The notes below the pieces were generated by a model. It was not told where the DNA came from. It did not search any database and was given only the letters and a program-made list of their open reading frames with translations. From NCBI GenBank assembly GCA_014799585.1, contig JAAVHU010000046.1:1-14337 (forward strand): a DNA stretch of 14,337 bases, given 5' to 3'. Numbering within the stretch: the first letter of the stretch is position 1; each line of letters opens with the position of its first letter. The DNA is from Clostridiales bacterium. GTDB lineage: Bacteria > Bacillota > Clostridia > Oscillospirales > Acutalibacteraceae. The translations under genes and the position numbers were made by a program. Of this stretch, positions 1-8,208 are shown in pieces.

Positions 1-717
1 ACCCTGCCCTGTTGGAAGGAACTGCATTATAAATTCAAAAATATCTCTTTTGATACCGCTTACATACGCAGGATTAGGTATTGGATCTCCCAATACAACG
101 CCGTCCAATGAAAAGCTGATAAATTCTTGTGTTGTTTCAGGTTGGGAAAGTGCCTCATTAACTGTGCTTGCAACAATCATAAGAATAAACATAATAATGA
201 TTGAAAAAACGGCTGATACGGAACGCTTTGAGCAAAGCATACAAAGCATTGTTAACATTGAAGCAAAGGATGCGGTAATACATACACCCATTAAAATGTA
301 GATTACAAGCTTGCTTACATCACCCTGCCAACCGCCTAGAAGCGGAACGCCAACAGCAAAACCGCCAACAAAAAACATAGAATAAATAAACAGCGAGCCT
401 ATAAAACAGGTTATATAATTTGCAAGATAAATATTTTCCCGCTTGTGACCAACAACAAGCTTATTTCTTATGGTTTTGTCGCTGTATTCCTTGCCGAGAT
501 ACGGCGCAACAAACAATGCAAAAATAACGCCAATAGCAGGTATCATTTGAAAAAGCACATCATTTAATGTGTTTGGATTTATTACAGTTCCGTTTTTATT
601 CATCATTGCCCTGTCTATACTTTGAGCTATTATAAGTCCAAGTGACGCACCTGCAACAAGCCACAAAGAAGTTTCTTTTTTCAATCTGCTGAAATTTGCT
701 TTTAAAAGTTTATTCAT
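1..717 (-). CDS. ABC-2 type transporter permease, C-terminus cut by window edge
   Basis: An open frame of 239 codons runs from an ATG at 717 off the left edge without a stop, so the protein continues outside the window. It begins MNKLLKANFSRLKKETSLW, with a positive N-terminus followed by a hydrophobic segment. A soluble stretch, then PYLGKEYSDKTIRNKLVVGH, and several more hydrophobic segments follow. The GKEYSDKTIRNKL segment is typical of ABC-2 permeases that pair with BcrA-type ATPases in Firmicutes. The gene overlaps the end of the ATPase gene by 8 bases (ATGAATAA), and its ribosome binding site GGAGGTGG lies in the last ATPase codons, so the two are probably translationally coupled. It should form the membrane part of the transporter with that ATPase. 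The substrate is unknown; peptide antibiotics are one possibility for the family. Confidence 0.85.
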   Translation of the reverse strand, partial: MNKLLKANFSRLKKETSLWLVAGASLGLIIAQSIDRAMMNKNGTVINPNTLNDVLFQMIPAIGVIFALFVAPYLGKEYSDKTIRNKLVVGHKRENIYLANYITCFIGSLFIYSMFFVGGFAVGVPLLGGWQGDVSKLVIYILMGVCITASFASMLTMLCMLCSKRSVSAVFSIIIMFILMIVASTVNEALSQPETTQEFISFSLDGVVLGDPIPNPAYVSGIKRDIFEFIMQFLPTGQG

Positions 718-1624
718 TTCTGCCACCTCCAACAAGATTTACATAATAGCTTTCAAGGCTTTCTTCCCTTTCGGAAGCAGAAATCAATTCACAATCCTCA
801 GCAGACAAACGGCTGATAAGCTGTGTTAAATTCACCTTTGCGTAAACATCTGCTTCGGTTACAGAAATAATTTTATATTGGGCGCCCATTTCATCAAGCA
901 CTCTTGAAAGCACGGCTGTTGAAGAAACCCCAAGCCTTGTACATTTACGGCAGGCTTTTTCAAGTTCTTCTGCACTGATTTCCTTAACAATTCTGCCCTC
1001 ATCCACAAAGCCGTAATGAGTGGCAAACTTGGATAATTCATCAAGAATATGGCTTGAAATCAAAACAGTTATCTGTTTTTCACGATTTAATTTTAAAATC
1101 AATTCTCTGATTTCAATAATACCCTGCGGGTCAAGACCGTTTACAGGTTCATCAAGCACAAGAAAATCAGGGTCACCAACAAGTGCAACCGCAATACCAA
1201 GCCTTTGCTTCATACCAAGTGAAAAGTTTTTAACCTTCTTTTTACCTGCATTTTCTAAACCGACTAATTTTAAAATATCATCAAGTCCGTCAAAGGACGG
1301 CAGGCCGATAATACGATACTGCATTTTCAGATTTTCTGTTGCTGACATATCAAGATAGATAGACGGTGTTTCAACAACCGCGCCCATTCGTCTGCGTGAT
1401 TTTGCTATATCCTTTTCCGTGTTTTTTCTTCCGTAAAGCGTATATTCGCCTGCACTCGGCTCCTGCAAACCGCAAATCAAACGGATAAGCGTTGTTTTAC
1501 CTGCGCCGTTTTTTCCTACCAAGCCATAAATTGAGCCTTTCGGAACGCTCATAGAAAGACCGTTTAATGCTTTAAAATGCCTGTAATTTTTACAAAGGGC
1601 ATTTGTTTTTAAAACATATTCCAT
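710..1624 (-). CDS. ABC transporter ATP-binding protein, BcrA/CcmA type
   Basis: This 304-residue protein is the ATPase of an ABC-2 exporter and should power the permease encoded just after it. Walker A is GKNGAGKTT at residues 37-45, the signature is FSLGMKQR near 134-141, and Walker B is FLVLDEP at 154-160, followed by NGLDPQG and a switch histidine in SSHILDE. About 90 residues follow the nucleotide-binding domain, as in BcrA-type ATPases of drug and lantibiotic exporters. The start ATG at 1624 has a perfect AAAGGAGG site. The stop overlaps the permease start by 8 bases. An OmpR-type regulator lies 81 bases upstream on the same strand, which suggests induction by an envelope or antibiotic signal. 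The family is secure; the substrate is not. Confidence 0.93.
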   Translation of the reverse strand: MEYVLKTNALCKNYRHFKALNGLSMSVPKGSIYGLVGKNGAGKTTLIRLICGLQEPSAGEYTLYGRKNTEKDIAKSRRRMGAVVETPSIYLDMSATENLKMQYRIIGLPSFDGLDDILKLVGLENAGKKKVKNFSLGMKQRLGIAVALVGDPDFLVLDEPVNGLDPQGIIEIRELILKLNREKQITVLISSHILDELSKFATHYGFVDEGRIVKEISAEELEKACRKCTRLGVSSTAVLSRVLDEMGAQYKIISVTEADVYAKVNLTQLISRLSAEDCELISASEREESLESYYVNLVGGGRNE

Positions 1625-1653
1625 AAGTAATTCCTCCTTTAATTTATGACTTG

Positions 1654-1687
1654 ATTGTAAAATACTGTCGTTAAGAAAACAGTTAAG
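1654..1687 (-). promoter_or_regulatory. Candidate promoter and direct-repeat operator of the ABC transporter
   Basis: On the minus strand a TACAAT -10 box (1659-1654) is preceded by two direct repeats that read GTTAAG on the plus strand, at 1670-1675 and 1682-1687 (12-base step). They flank the place where a -35 box would sit, and no good -35 is present. Tandem half-sites about one helical turn apart over a poor -35 are typical of promoters activated by OmpR-family regulators. The regulator encoded immediately upstream is the obvious candidate. Confidence 0.45.
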
Positions 1688-1705
1688 GAAATCGTAAAGA
1701 TTTCA

Positions 1706-2368
1706 TCAACTTTTCATTTTAAAGCCGATACCCCAAACACTTTCTATATAATCCTTATTATTTACCTCTCTTAATTTTTTACGAAGATTGCTGATATGAA
1801 TTTTAAGCGAGCTTTCCGTGCAATCGGGCGTGTCCTCGCTTATTCGATCAAGCAAAACGGATTTTGTAATCACTTGATTTGGATTTTTCATCAACAGCTT
1901 TAAAATGGCATATTCCGTTCGTGTTAATTTAATTTCCGTTTCAGAAATAGAAACAATATGCGAAGCTGTATCAAGCGAAATATCATCAAAATAAAGTTTT
2001 TCATTTTCATTGTTATATTCGCTTTTACGAAGCTGAACAGAAATGCGGGCAAGCAGTTCTTTGGTATCAAAAGGCTTTGTAATATAATCTGCCGCTCCGC
2101 CCAAAAGAAGTGAAACCTTATCATCAATGCCAATCTTTGCAGAAATAATAATAACGGGAATTCCCTTTATTTTAGGCAGAACCTCTTCTCCGCTAAGACC
2201 GGGAAGCATTAAATCAAGAAGCACTAAATCGGGCGTTTGCGAAGATAAAAGCATAACAGCCTCTGTTCCCGAATAAGCACGAAGCACAGAATAGCCCTCT
2301 GCTTTCAAAACCTCTTCAAGCATATTTCCTATATTAATATCATCATCAACAATTAAAATTTTCTTCAT
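1706..2368 (-). CDS. OmpR/PhoB-family response regulator
   Basis: A two-component response regulator of 220 residues from the chosen start. The receiver domain shows MKKILIVDDD at the N-terminus, the phospho-acceptor Asp at residue 52 in LLDLMLPG, a Ser at 76 and the conserved Lys at 98 in DYITKPF. The C-terminal winged helix (about 125-220) shows LTRTEYAILKLL and SLKIHISNLRKKL and ends WGIGFKMKS. I chose the second of two adjacent ATGs because the GGTGAT ribosome binding site is better spaced to it; a GTG at 2377 and an ATG at 2371 are alternatives. No histidine kinase is in view. In similar clusters it can follow the permease, which would be beyond the left edge. It probably controls the ABC transporter downstream. 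Confidence 0.93.
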   Translation of the reverse strand: MKKILIVDDDINIGNMLEEVLKAEGYSVLRAYSGTEAVMLLSSQTPDLVLLDLMLPGLSGEEVLPKIKGIPVIIISAKIGIDDKVSLLLGGAADYITKPFDTKELLARISVQLRKSEYNNENEKLYFDDISLDTASHIVSISETEIKLTRTEYAILKLLMKNPNQVITKSVLLDRISEDTPDCTESSLKIHISNLRKKLREVNNKDYIESVWGIGFKMKS

Positions 2369-2392
2369 CATTATCACCGCAATTATTTTAAC

Positions 2393-2441
2393 ATTATATT
2401 ATGTATTTTAAAAGAGATTAAGCGGTTAAGAAAAAGTTAAA
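2393..2441 (-). promoter_or_regulatory. Candidate promoter of the response regulator with TTAAG repeats
   Basis: On the minus strand a TATAAT -10 (2398-2393) lies 17 bases from a weak -35 (TTAATC, 2421-2416). Upstream there are repeats reading ATTAAG (2417), GTTAAG (2425) and GTTAAA (2436) on the plus strand. The last two are 11 bases apart and resemble the pair ahead of the ABC genes, which suggests autoregulation. The outermost copy overlaps the U-tract of the neighbouring terminator, so part of the match may be chance. Confidence 0.4.
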
Positions 2442-2467
2442 AAACAAGGAGGGTATAAACCCTCCTT
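2439..2467 (-). terminator. Rho-independent terminator after the DUF2804 gene
   Basis: An 8-bp perfect stem AAGGAGGG / CCCTCCTT with a 6-base loop (2446-2467) is followed on the minus strand by G and six T. It lies five bases past the DUF2804 stop codon and separates that gene from the response regulator. Confidence 0.85.
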
Positions 2468-2471
2468 TAAA

Positions 2472-3512
2472 TTACCATTTATTATGCACTCTTTCTGCGA
2501 AAACAACCTTATCTTTAATTTTGATTTCCATTCCGTCATCAAGGATTGCTGTTCCCGAAATCAGGCCGAACACCTGATGCGGAATCATACAGATAAGTTT
2601 TAAATCAACAGGAGCCTGCCTGTCTATAATCGGCTTAAATTCCATTTCAAATCTGCCGTCTGATGATGTAAAGGTCCATGGCTCTGTATATTTGAATTCG
2701 CCGTTTTCCTGCGGAATATGAAATGTAATATCCTTTAATTTATGCGATTTGCCATTGTAAAACAGCATATTTTCGCTTGCAGCCGAAGTATTTCCAAAGC
2801 CATAGCCGATATTGAAGCCGAAGGTATCTCCGCCATCAAGTGCAATCTGACCCGAACCCCAATACCATGTATTGTCGTAGGTCCATACGCCTCTGCCCCA
2901 ATCAAGCGTTGCAAGTGAGCCGTTTTCTCTATTGAATTCATATCGCTTGCCGTCAAACTCAAAAAAGCCGTCTGCACGCATACAGTTGATTTTCTGATTA
3001 TAATAAAAATGCTTATCCTTATCAAAAGGGGTTGCAATAACCATACTTTCTTCAGGAATTTCTGTTAAAGTAACATCAAAAACCAATGCCTTTTTGCTGT
3101 TGCAGTAATTATCATATGAACCGTACAATCTGCGCTTTTTACCATCATTTTCAAAATGCATATCGCAAGTGCCGACCTTGGCACTGACATCCCCGATCTC
3201 GCTTGTTGCAGGAAGATTGAGCTTTCCAAGCGGGAAAAAGCCAAGTTCTGAATCATTAAACTGAACAGGATTTTCACCGAATTCAAGATGCGAAACCGAA
3301 AGGCAGCTAACATAACCCGAATCAGAAAGTGTAAGGCACAAGCCGTATTCCTGATTGCCTATGTAATAATAATCCCATTCCTTAATTCTCCATTTCGGAG
3401 CCTTGATATCATCCCTGCTGTACTGCCATAAAAGTTTTTTTGCAAATCCCGGCTCAGCAATATTGCCGTTTGAATCAAGAAGCCTTTGCTTTGCTGTAAT
3501 TTCGTGCTGCAT
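2472..3512 (-). CDS. DUF2804 family protein
   Basis: A 346-residue protein that I place in the DUF2804 family from its pattern. It begins MQHEITAKQRLLDSNG, carries KEWDYYYIG near residue 50, and later has LDWGRGVWTYDNTWYWGSG and FGFNIGYGFGNTSAASEN. These Trp-, Gly- and Asn-rich blocks are characteristic of the family, which is predicted to be a soluble beta-rich fold; no biochemical role is established to my knowledge. There is no signal peptide or membrane segment. The start at 3512 has a good AAGGGG site at proper distance; an in-frame ATG at 3551 would add 13 residues (MLSRKLHKKGVNI) but lacks a well-spaced site. The gene stands alone, between the terminator of the methionine/Fe-S operon and its own terminator. 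Function is unknown. Confidence 0.85.
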   Translation of the reverse strand: MQHEITAKQRLLDSNGNIAEPGFAKKLLWQYSRDDIKAPKWRIKEWDYYYIGNQEYGLCLTLSDSGYVSCLSVSHLEFGENPVQFNDSELGFFPLGKLNLPATSEIGDVSAKVGTCDMHFENDGKKRRLYGSYDNYCNSKKALVFDVTLTEIPEESMVIATPFDKDKHFYYNQKINCMRADGFFEFDGKRYEFNRENGSLATLDWGRGVWTYDNTWYWGSGQIALDGGDTFGFNIGYGFGNTSAASENMLFYNGKSHKLKDITFHIPQENGEFKYTEPWTFTSSDGRFEMEFKPIIDRQAPVDLKLICMIPHQVFGLISGTAILDDGMEIKIKDKVVFAERVHNKW

Positions 3513-3534
3513 AATATTTACCCCTTTTTTATGA

Positions 3535-3583
3535 AGTTTGCGAGATAGCATAAATTAAAAATAAATACTCCTTTTCGCAAACT
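3535..3583 (-). repeat. Inverted repeat in the leader of the DUF2804 gene
   Basis: AGTTTGCGA (3535-3543) and TCGCAAACT (3575-3583) are perfect 9-base complements separated by 31 A/T-rich bases that include an unused AAAAGGAG. In the transcript this would fold as a stem just before the ribosome binding site. It could equally be a DNA operator with wide spacing. No role can be assigned from sequence alone. Confidence 0.5.
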
Positions 3584-3657
3584 GTATATACTTCATATTT
3601 ATAGTAGCATACTTTTTGGAAAAGATAAAGAACTTTTTACAATAAATCTATTCGTGT

Positions 3658-3686
3658 AAAAAAGATAGAGGGCATTATGCCCTCTA
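3658..3686 (-). terminator. Terminator of the metF-metH-suf operon
   Basis: The 8-bp perfect stem TAGAGGGC / GCCCTCTA (3666-3686, loop ATTAT) is followed on the minus strand by TCTTTTTT. It begins right after the stop codon of the SufB-like gene and is the first clear terminator after the metF promoter. Confidence 0.85.
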
Positions 3687-3687
3687 A

Positions 3688-4605
3688 TTATTTTAAAAAT
3701 CCTTGAACAATAACTTCTTCTGCTTCTTCTTCATCCATACCGAATGTCATCAGTTTTAAAAGCTGATCTGAATTGATTTTGCCGATTGCTGCTTCATGCA
3801 CAAGCTGAGCATCTGCACTTGCGGCATCAATTTCGGGAATAGACGCAATTTTTGCATTATCCATAATAATGGAATCGCACTGAACGTGCGCACGGCAGGC
3901 ACAATTGCCGATAACCTTTGGATGGAAAACCTGAACAGAATCATTTTTGCCAACGCTTCGGCTGACAATCTGGCAAACGGATTCATCACCATTCATATTG
4001 ATTTCAACATTGGATTCTGCAAACTGCTTGCCGTGGGTCATAAGCCTTTCGGTAATTGTAAGCTTTGCACCCTTTTCAAGATTTGCAGTTGTATCTCTTT
4101 TTGTTGAATCAACACCCTTAATCTGCACCATTTCCATTTCGGCACAAGCATTTTCATCAAGGTTTACAACCGTTACAGGATTTAAAATTCTTGCTCCTGT
4201 TCCCTCGCCCTCGCCGTAATGCTTTTCAACATATTTAACCTTTGCACCCTTACCTACATAAAAGGTATGAATGCCATCGTGCTGGCTTTTTTCACTGCCC
4301 GAATTATGAATGCCGCAGCCTGCAACAATAACAACATCGCTGTTTTCACCGATATAAAAATCATTATAAACAACATCTGTCATTCCGCTTTCGGAAAGGA
4401 TAACAGGAATATGCACACTTTCATTTTTCGTGTTCGGCGCAATTTTAATATCAATGCCCGGCTTATCCTCTTTCGGAATAATCTCTATATGCTCTGTACT
4501 TCTTCTGCCCATAGCTGAGCCGTTTTTTCTGATATTATACGCACCGCTTGGTATCTCGTGAAGATCCGCAATTGTTTTAAGCATTTCTGAATCAATTTTA
4601 AGCAT
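3688..4605 (-). CDS. Short SufB/SufD-family Fe-S assembly scaffold (SmsB-like)
   Basis: A 305-residue SufBD-core protein, much shorter than E. coli SufB (about 495). The middle is the expected beta-helix with alternating short strands. Near the C-terminus HVQCDSIIMDN places Cys243 where E. coli SufB has Cys405 (QCDSM context), and VHEAAIGKI places His270-Glu271 where SufB has His433-Glu434. These residues are reported as important for cluster assembly in SufB, so this protein looks SufB-like rather than SufD-like. Extra cysteines (235, 237) stand in CACRAH. It follows the SufC gene by 3 bases, and its ribosome binding site AAGGAGGG is made from the last sufC codons. With no SufD, SufS or SufU here, the pair resembles the minimal two-gene SMS type of SUF system. 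It should bind SufC and build Fe-S clusters in the cytosol. Confidence 0.85.
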   Translation of the reverse strand: MLKIDSEMLKTIADLHEIPSGAYNIRKNGSAMGRRSTEHIEIIPKEDKPGIDIKIAPNTKNESVHIPVILSESGMTDVVYNDFYIGENSDVVIVAGCGIHNSGSEKSQHDGIHTFYVGKGAKVKYVEKHYGEGEGTGARILNPVTVVNLDENACAEMEMVQIKGVDSTKRDTTANLEKGAKLTITERLMTHGKQFAESNVEINMNGDESVCQIVSRSVGKNDSVQVFHPKVIGNCACRAHVQCDSIIMDNAKIASIPEIDAASADAQLVHEAAIGKINSDQLLKLMTFGMDEEEAEEVIVQGFLK

Positions 4606-4608
4606 TGA

Positions 4609-5340
4609 TTATCCCTCCTTTCTGAAAGCACAGTTGCTTTCATTTCCAAGCTGTTTCAACAGCTCGGGGAAAATTTCATCCTTTACACCCTGCTTTGCAA
4701 TTTTGCCGTTTGCAATAATCACAATTTCATCAGCAAGCTGCATAATTCTTTCCTGATGGCTGATGATAAGCACACTTTCATGGCGGTTTTTAGATATGGT
4801 TTTAAAGCTTTCAACAAGCTTTGCAAAGCTCCAAAGGTCTATGCCTGCTTCAGGCTCATCATAAATGGCAAGCTTAAGATTTCTTGCCATAAGAGAAGCA
4901 ATTTCAATTCTTTTAACCTCTCCGCCTGAAAGTGAAGTGTCTACCTCTCTGTTCAGATAATCAGCAGAGCAAAGGCCAACGCTTGTTAAATAAGCAGAGC
5001 ATTCATCACTTGGAAGCTCGCTTCCGTGTGCAAGGCTTAAAAGCTTGCGAACGGTAAGCCCCTTAAATCTTGGCGGTGTCTGAAAACCATAGCCGATACC
5101 AAGCTTTGCTCTTTCATTAATCGGCATATCTGTAATATCTATACCGTCAAAAAGAATTTTACCGCCCGTTGGCTTTTCAATGCCCATAATAAGCTTTGCA
5201 AGTGTGGATTTACCGCCGCCGTTCGGCCCTGTTATAACGATAAACTTTCCGCTTTCTATTTTAAGATTAATCTTGTCTATAATTTCAAGCTCACCATTCT
5301 GTGAGGCAACCTTAAATTCAACATCCTTTAATTCAATCAT
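4609..5340 (-). CDS. sufC: SufC-type Fe-S assembly ATPase (SmsC-like)
   Basis: A 243-residue soluble ABC ATPase without a membrane partner. Walker A is GPNGGGKS (38-45), the Q-loop region reads GYGFQTPPRFKG, the signature is LSGGEVKR (137-144), Walker B ends IYDEPEAGID (Asp161, Glu162), and the switch histidine is His195 in SHQERI. Long spacing between genes is absent: the start ATG overlaps the metH stop as ATGA, with an AAAGGAG site inside the metH end. The gene that follows encodes a SufB-like scaffold, which identifies this ATPase as the SufC partner rather than a transporter ATPase. The Walker B region DEPEAGID differs from the DEIDSGLD of classical SufC and matches the minimal two-gene type. 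It should drive conformational change in the scaffold. Confidence 0.87.
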   Translation of the reverse strand: MIELKDVEFKVASQNGELEIIDKINLKIESGKFIVITGPNGGGKSTLAKLIMGIEKPTGGKILFDGIDITDMPINERAKLGIGYGFQTPPRFKGLTVRKLLSLAHGSELPSDECSAYLTSVGLCSADYLNREVDTSLSGGEVKRIEIASLMARNLKLAIYDEPEAGIDLWSFAKLVESFKTISKNRHESVLIISHQERIMQLADEIVIIANGKIAKQGVKDEIFPELLKQLGNESNCAFRKEG

Positions 5341-7658
5341 ATCTTATTCTCCTTTGAGAAAAATTCTTTAGCAACTCTGACGCTTTCCATTGCATCCTTT
5401 GTGTACCAATCTGCATGTATCATATCTGCATAGGACTGTGTTAAAACAGCACCACCCACAAAAATTTTGGCATCTGTGTTTTCGTGAAGAAGCTGAATTG
5501 TTCTTTCCATTGACGGCACCGTTGTTGTCATCAACGCAGAAAGGCCAACAAGCTTAACATCATTTTCAACAACCGCATTCAGCACAGCTTCTTCGGGAAC
5601 ATCCTTGCCTAAATCTATAACATCAAAACCATAATTTGCAAGAAGCACCTTAACAATATTCTTTCCGATATCGTGAATATCCCCGTGCACAGTTGCAAGC
5701 ACGATTTTATCGCCGTTTTTCTGCTTTGCACCGCTGAGTATCATTTTTTCCTTAATCACATCAAACGCCGCTTTTGCCGAATCGGCACTCATAAGAAGCT
5801 GAGGCAAAAAGATTTTATTTGCTTCAAAGCCTGCTCCAACCTCATCAAGAGCGGGGATAATGTGATTATTGATAACATCGAGTGAATCATTATCCTTTAA
5901 CAATTCTGCCGCACAGAGTGCTGCATCCTCTTTCATACCCTTAACAATTGCTGTATGCAATGTTACATTCGTTTCCGCTTTCGGCGTTTCCGAAACCGTT
6001 ACGCTTTCAATATATTCAGCACAGTTTTCATCAAGAGCAGAAAGTGCATTAAATGAATAATACGCATTCATCATCGCCTGTGACTGTGGATTGATAATCC
6101 CTGCTGAAAGTCCGCTTTGAAGGGCCAGCGTAAAGAATGCGGTATTCACAGCCTCTCTTTTCGGAAGACCAAACGAAATATTGGATACACCAAGAACGGT
6201 ATGAACACCAAGCACTTCTCTTATATATTTAACTGCTTTCAGTGTTTCAATAGAATTATTTATATCCGTACTTATCGTCATTGTTAATGCATCAACAATA
6301 AGGTCTTTTTTCTCAATACCATATTCAGCGGCAGTATTTATAATTTTTTCTGCTATTTTAATTCTGCCCTCTGCATTTTCGGGTATACCATTTTCATCAA
6401 GGCAAAGGCAAACAACAACAGCGCCGTATTTTTTAGCAAGAGGAAAAACCTCTTTCATATTCTTTTCCTTGCCGTTTACGGAATTCAGCATTGGCTTTCC
6501 GTTGTAAATGCGGAGTGCTGTTTCAAGAGCAGTAATATCTGTTGTATCTATCTGAAGAGGAGTTGAAAGCACGCTCTGAAGAGAATAAATGGCGTTTTTC
6601 ATCATTTCAACTTCATCTATTTCCGGAAGACCAACGTTAACATCAAGAATATGAGCACCTGCATCCTTTTGAGCAATACCCTCTTTAATAATATAATCTA
6701 TATCGTTTCTTCTTAATGCTTCCTTAAACAACTTTTTGCCTGTTGGATTAATTCTTTCACCTATAACAACAGGTTTTTCCGAAAATTCAACTGTTTCGCT
6801 GTATGACGAAACAAGGCTGAATTCCTTTTTTTCAGGCACATTCGCAGGAATATCCTTACAAAGAGCAATCATTTCTTCAAGGTGCTTCGGCGTTGTTCCG
6901 CAGCAGCCGCCGAGATACGATACGCCAAGCTCTGCCATTCTCTTCATATCCTCTGCAAATTCAGACGGAGAAACATTATAAACCGTTTTGCCGTTTACAC
7001 TTTCGGGAAGACCTGCATTCGGCTGAACGATAATCGGAAGACTTGTCCACTTTCTGATTTCCTCAACAAACGCAATCATCTGCTTTGGTCCAAGTCCGCA
7101 GTTAAAACCAATTGCATCAACACCCAATCCCTCAAGCATTGTAACGGCAGTTTTAATATCCGCACCCGTAAGAAGCCTTGCGTTTTCATCAAATATCATT
7201 GTAACTATAACAGGTAAATCGCAATTTTCCTTTGCCGCAAGCACGGCAGCCTTGATTTCATAGGTATCGCTCATTGTTTCAATAAGCACAACATCTGAGC
7301 CGTCCTTACCCGCATTAATCATACCTGCAAAAATATCTATTGCATCAGTGAAATCCAAATCGCCCATTGGCTTAAGCAGTTTGCCTGTTGGGCCTATATC
7401 AAGGGCAACCTTTTTACCCGTTCTTTTTGCAATCTCAACGCCCTTTTTGATAACCGCATCAAAGTTTTCCATTTTAAGGCGGTTTGCACCAAAGGTGTTT
7501 GTTGTAATGTATTCACAGCCTGCATCTGCATAAGCCTTATGAACGGCAAACACTTTTTCTTCATCTGTTAAATTTAAAAGCTCAGGCAGTTCGCCTGCCT
7601 TTAATCCTGCTGATTGAAGCATTGTTCCCATGCTTCCGTCAAAAAATTTAATCTTCAT
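5337..7658 (-). CDS. metH: Cobalamin-dependent methionine synthase without activation domain
   Basis: A 773-residue MetH that transfers a methyl group from methyl-tetrahydrofolate through cobalamin to homocysteine. The homocysteine domain (about 1-270) has the zinc-binding Cys187 in GFNCGLGP and Cys252-Cys253 in GGCCGTTPKH. The pterin-binding domain (about 295-545) starts VIGERINPTGKK and has DVNVGLPEID. The cobalamin cap and Rossmann domains (about 560-773) carry GDIHDIGKN with the cobalt-ligating His662, then VGLSALMTTT and FVGGAV. The C-terminal S-adenosylmethionine activation domain of E. coli MetH (1227 residues) is absent and is encoded as a separate gene directly upstream, overlapping by 11 bases. 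Thermotoga maritima shows the same split. The start has only a weak site, so translation probably depends on coupling. The end overlaps sufC by 4 bases. Confidence 0.95.
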   Translation of the reverse strand: MKIKFFDGSMGTMLQSAGLKAGELPELLNLTDEEKVFAVHKAYADAGCEYITTNTFGANRLKMENFDAVIKKGVEIAKRTGKKVALDIGPTGKLLKPMGDLDFTDAIDIFAGMINAGKDGSDVVLIETMSDTYEIKAAVLAAKENCDLPVIVTMIFDENARLLTGADIKTAVTMLEGLGVDAIGFNCGLGPKQMIAFVEEIRKWTSLPIIVQPNAGLPESVNGKTVYNVSPSEFAEDMKRMAELGVSYLGGCCGTTPKHLEEMIALCKDIPANVPEKKEFSLVSSYSETVEFSEKPVVIGERINPTGKKLFKEALRRNDIDYIIKEGIAQKDAGAHILDVNVGLPEIDEVEMMKNAIYSLQSVLSTPLQIDTTDITALETALRIYNGKPMLNSVNGKEKNMKEVFPLAKKYGAVVVCLCLDENGIPENAEGRIKIAEKIINTAAEYGIEKKDLIVDALTMTISTDINNSIETLKAVKYIREVLGVHTVLGVSNISFGLPKREAVNTAFFTLALQSGLSAGIINPQSQAMMNAYYSFNALSALDENCAEYIESVTVSETPKAETNVTLHTAIVKGMKEDAALCAAELLKDNDSLDVINNHIIPALDEVGAGFEANKIFLPQLLMSADSAKAAFDVIKEKMILSGAKQKNGDKIVLATVHGDIHDIGKNIVKVLLANYGFDVIDLGKDVPEEAVLNAVVENDVKLVGLSALMTTTVPSMERTIQLLHENTDAKIFVGGAVLTQSYADMIHADWYTKDAMESVRVAKEFFSKENKI

Positions 7659-8208
7659 AATCGATTCCCGTAAAAGCCGTAACTGATTTTGTTGGTATCA
7701 TCTGATATGTATCCGTTAAGGTAATACCGCATCTTTTTGTGATTTCAAGAAGGCTAAAAACCTTTTTCTGTTCGGAAATATCCAAATCAAAATATCCCGG
7801 AGAATATCTTTGCCTTGTTTTAACATTGTTTTCTTTTTCTATATTTTCCTGCACAGCATCGCAGATTTCTTCAATCTTTGAAGCAAGAACAGCCTGCATT
7901 ATCGTAAGTTTTGCACTTTCTGAATTATACTGGCGAAGCAGTCTATCCCCCTCAGTGCCAACCGTTGCAGCAAGCACGGCAACCTTTGTGCATCCCTTTA
8001 AGTTCTCCGCAAGCCTTTTGCTTTTGAATTCAAAATTTTCAATTACAAGCCCATCCTCTGTAACTGTGCAGTTAAAAATTCTATATATGCTTTTGGGCTT
8101 AACGGTTTTATCTACTTCGTTCATTAAATTGTCTATCAGATTTAAAAGTGCTTCATCCTCAATTGTGCTTCGTGTTCTTAAATATCTTAATATTTCTGCT
8201 TTATTCAT
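7648..8208 (-). CDS. Stand-alone MetH activation (reactivation) domain protein
   Basis: A 186-residue protein matching the activation domain of cobalamin-dependent methionine synthase. The decisive stretch is RQRYSPGYFDLDISEQKKVF (about 133-152), the conserved Arg-x-x-x-Gly-Tyr region that in MetH binds S-adenosylmethionine, followed by GITLTDTYQMIPTKSVTAF. The N-terminal half is helical, with an ATVGTEGD block near residues 82-89. In the cell it should bind the inactive cob(II)alamin form of MetH and support reductive methylation. The gene overlaps metF by 8 bases upstream (ATGAATAA) and metH by 11 bases downstream, so all three proteins are likely made together. T. maritima TM0269 is a known stand-alone homologue. 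An electron donor such as flavodoxin is not encoded here. Confidence 0.88.
   Translation of the reverse strand: MNKAEILRYLRTRSTIEDEALLNLIDNLMNEVDKTVKPKSIYRIFNCTVTEDGLVIENFEFKSKRLAENLKGCTKVAVLAATVGTEGDRLLRQYNSESAKLTIMQAVLASKIEEICDAVQENIEKENNVKTRQRYSPGYFDLDISEQKKVFSLLEITKRCGITLTDTYQMIPTKSVTAFTGIDYED

Noticed and set aside
50..301. Plus-strand 83-residue frame
   Set aside because: It is antisense to the open permease frame, which has a ribosome binding site and membrane segments.
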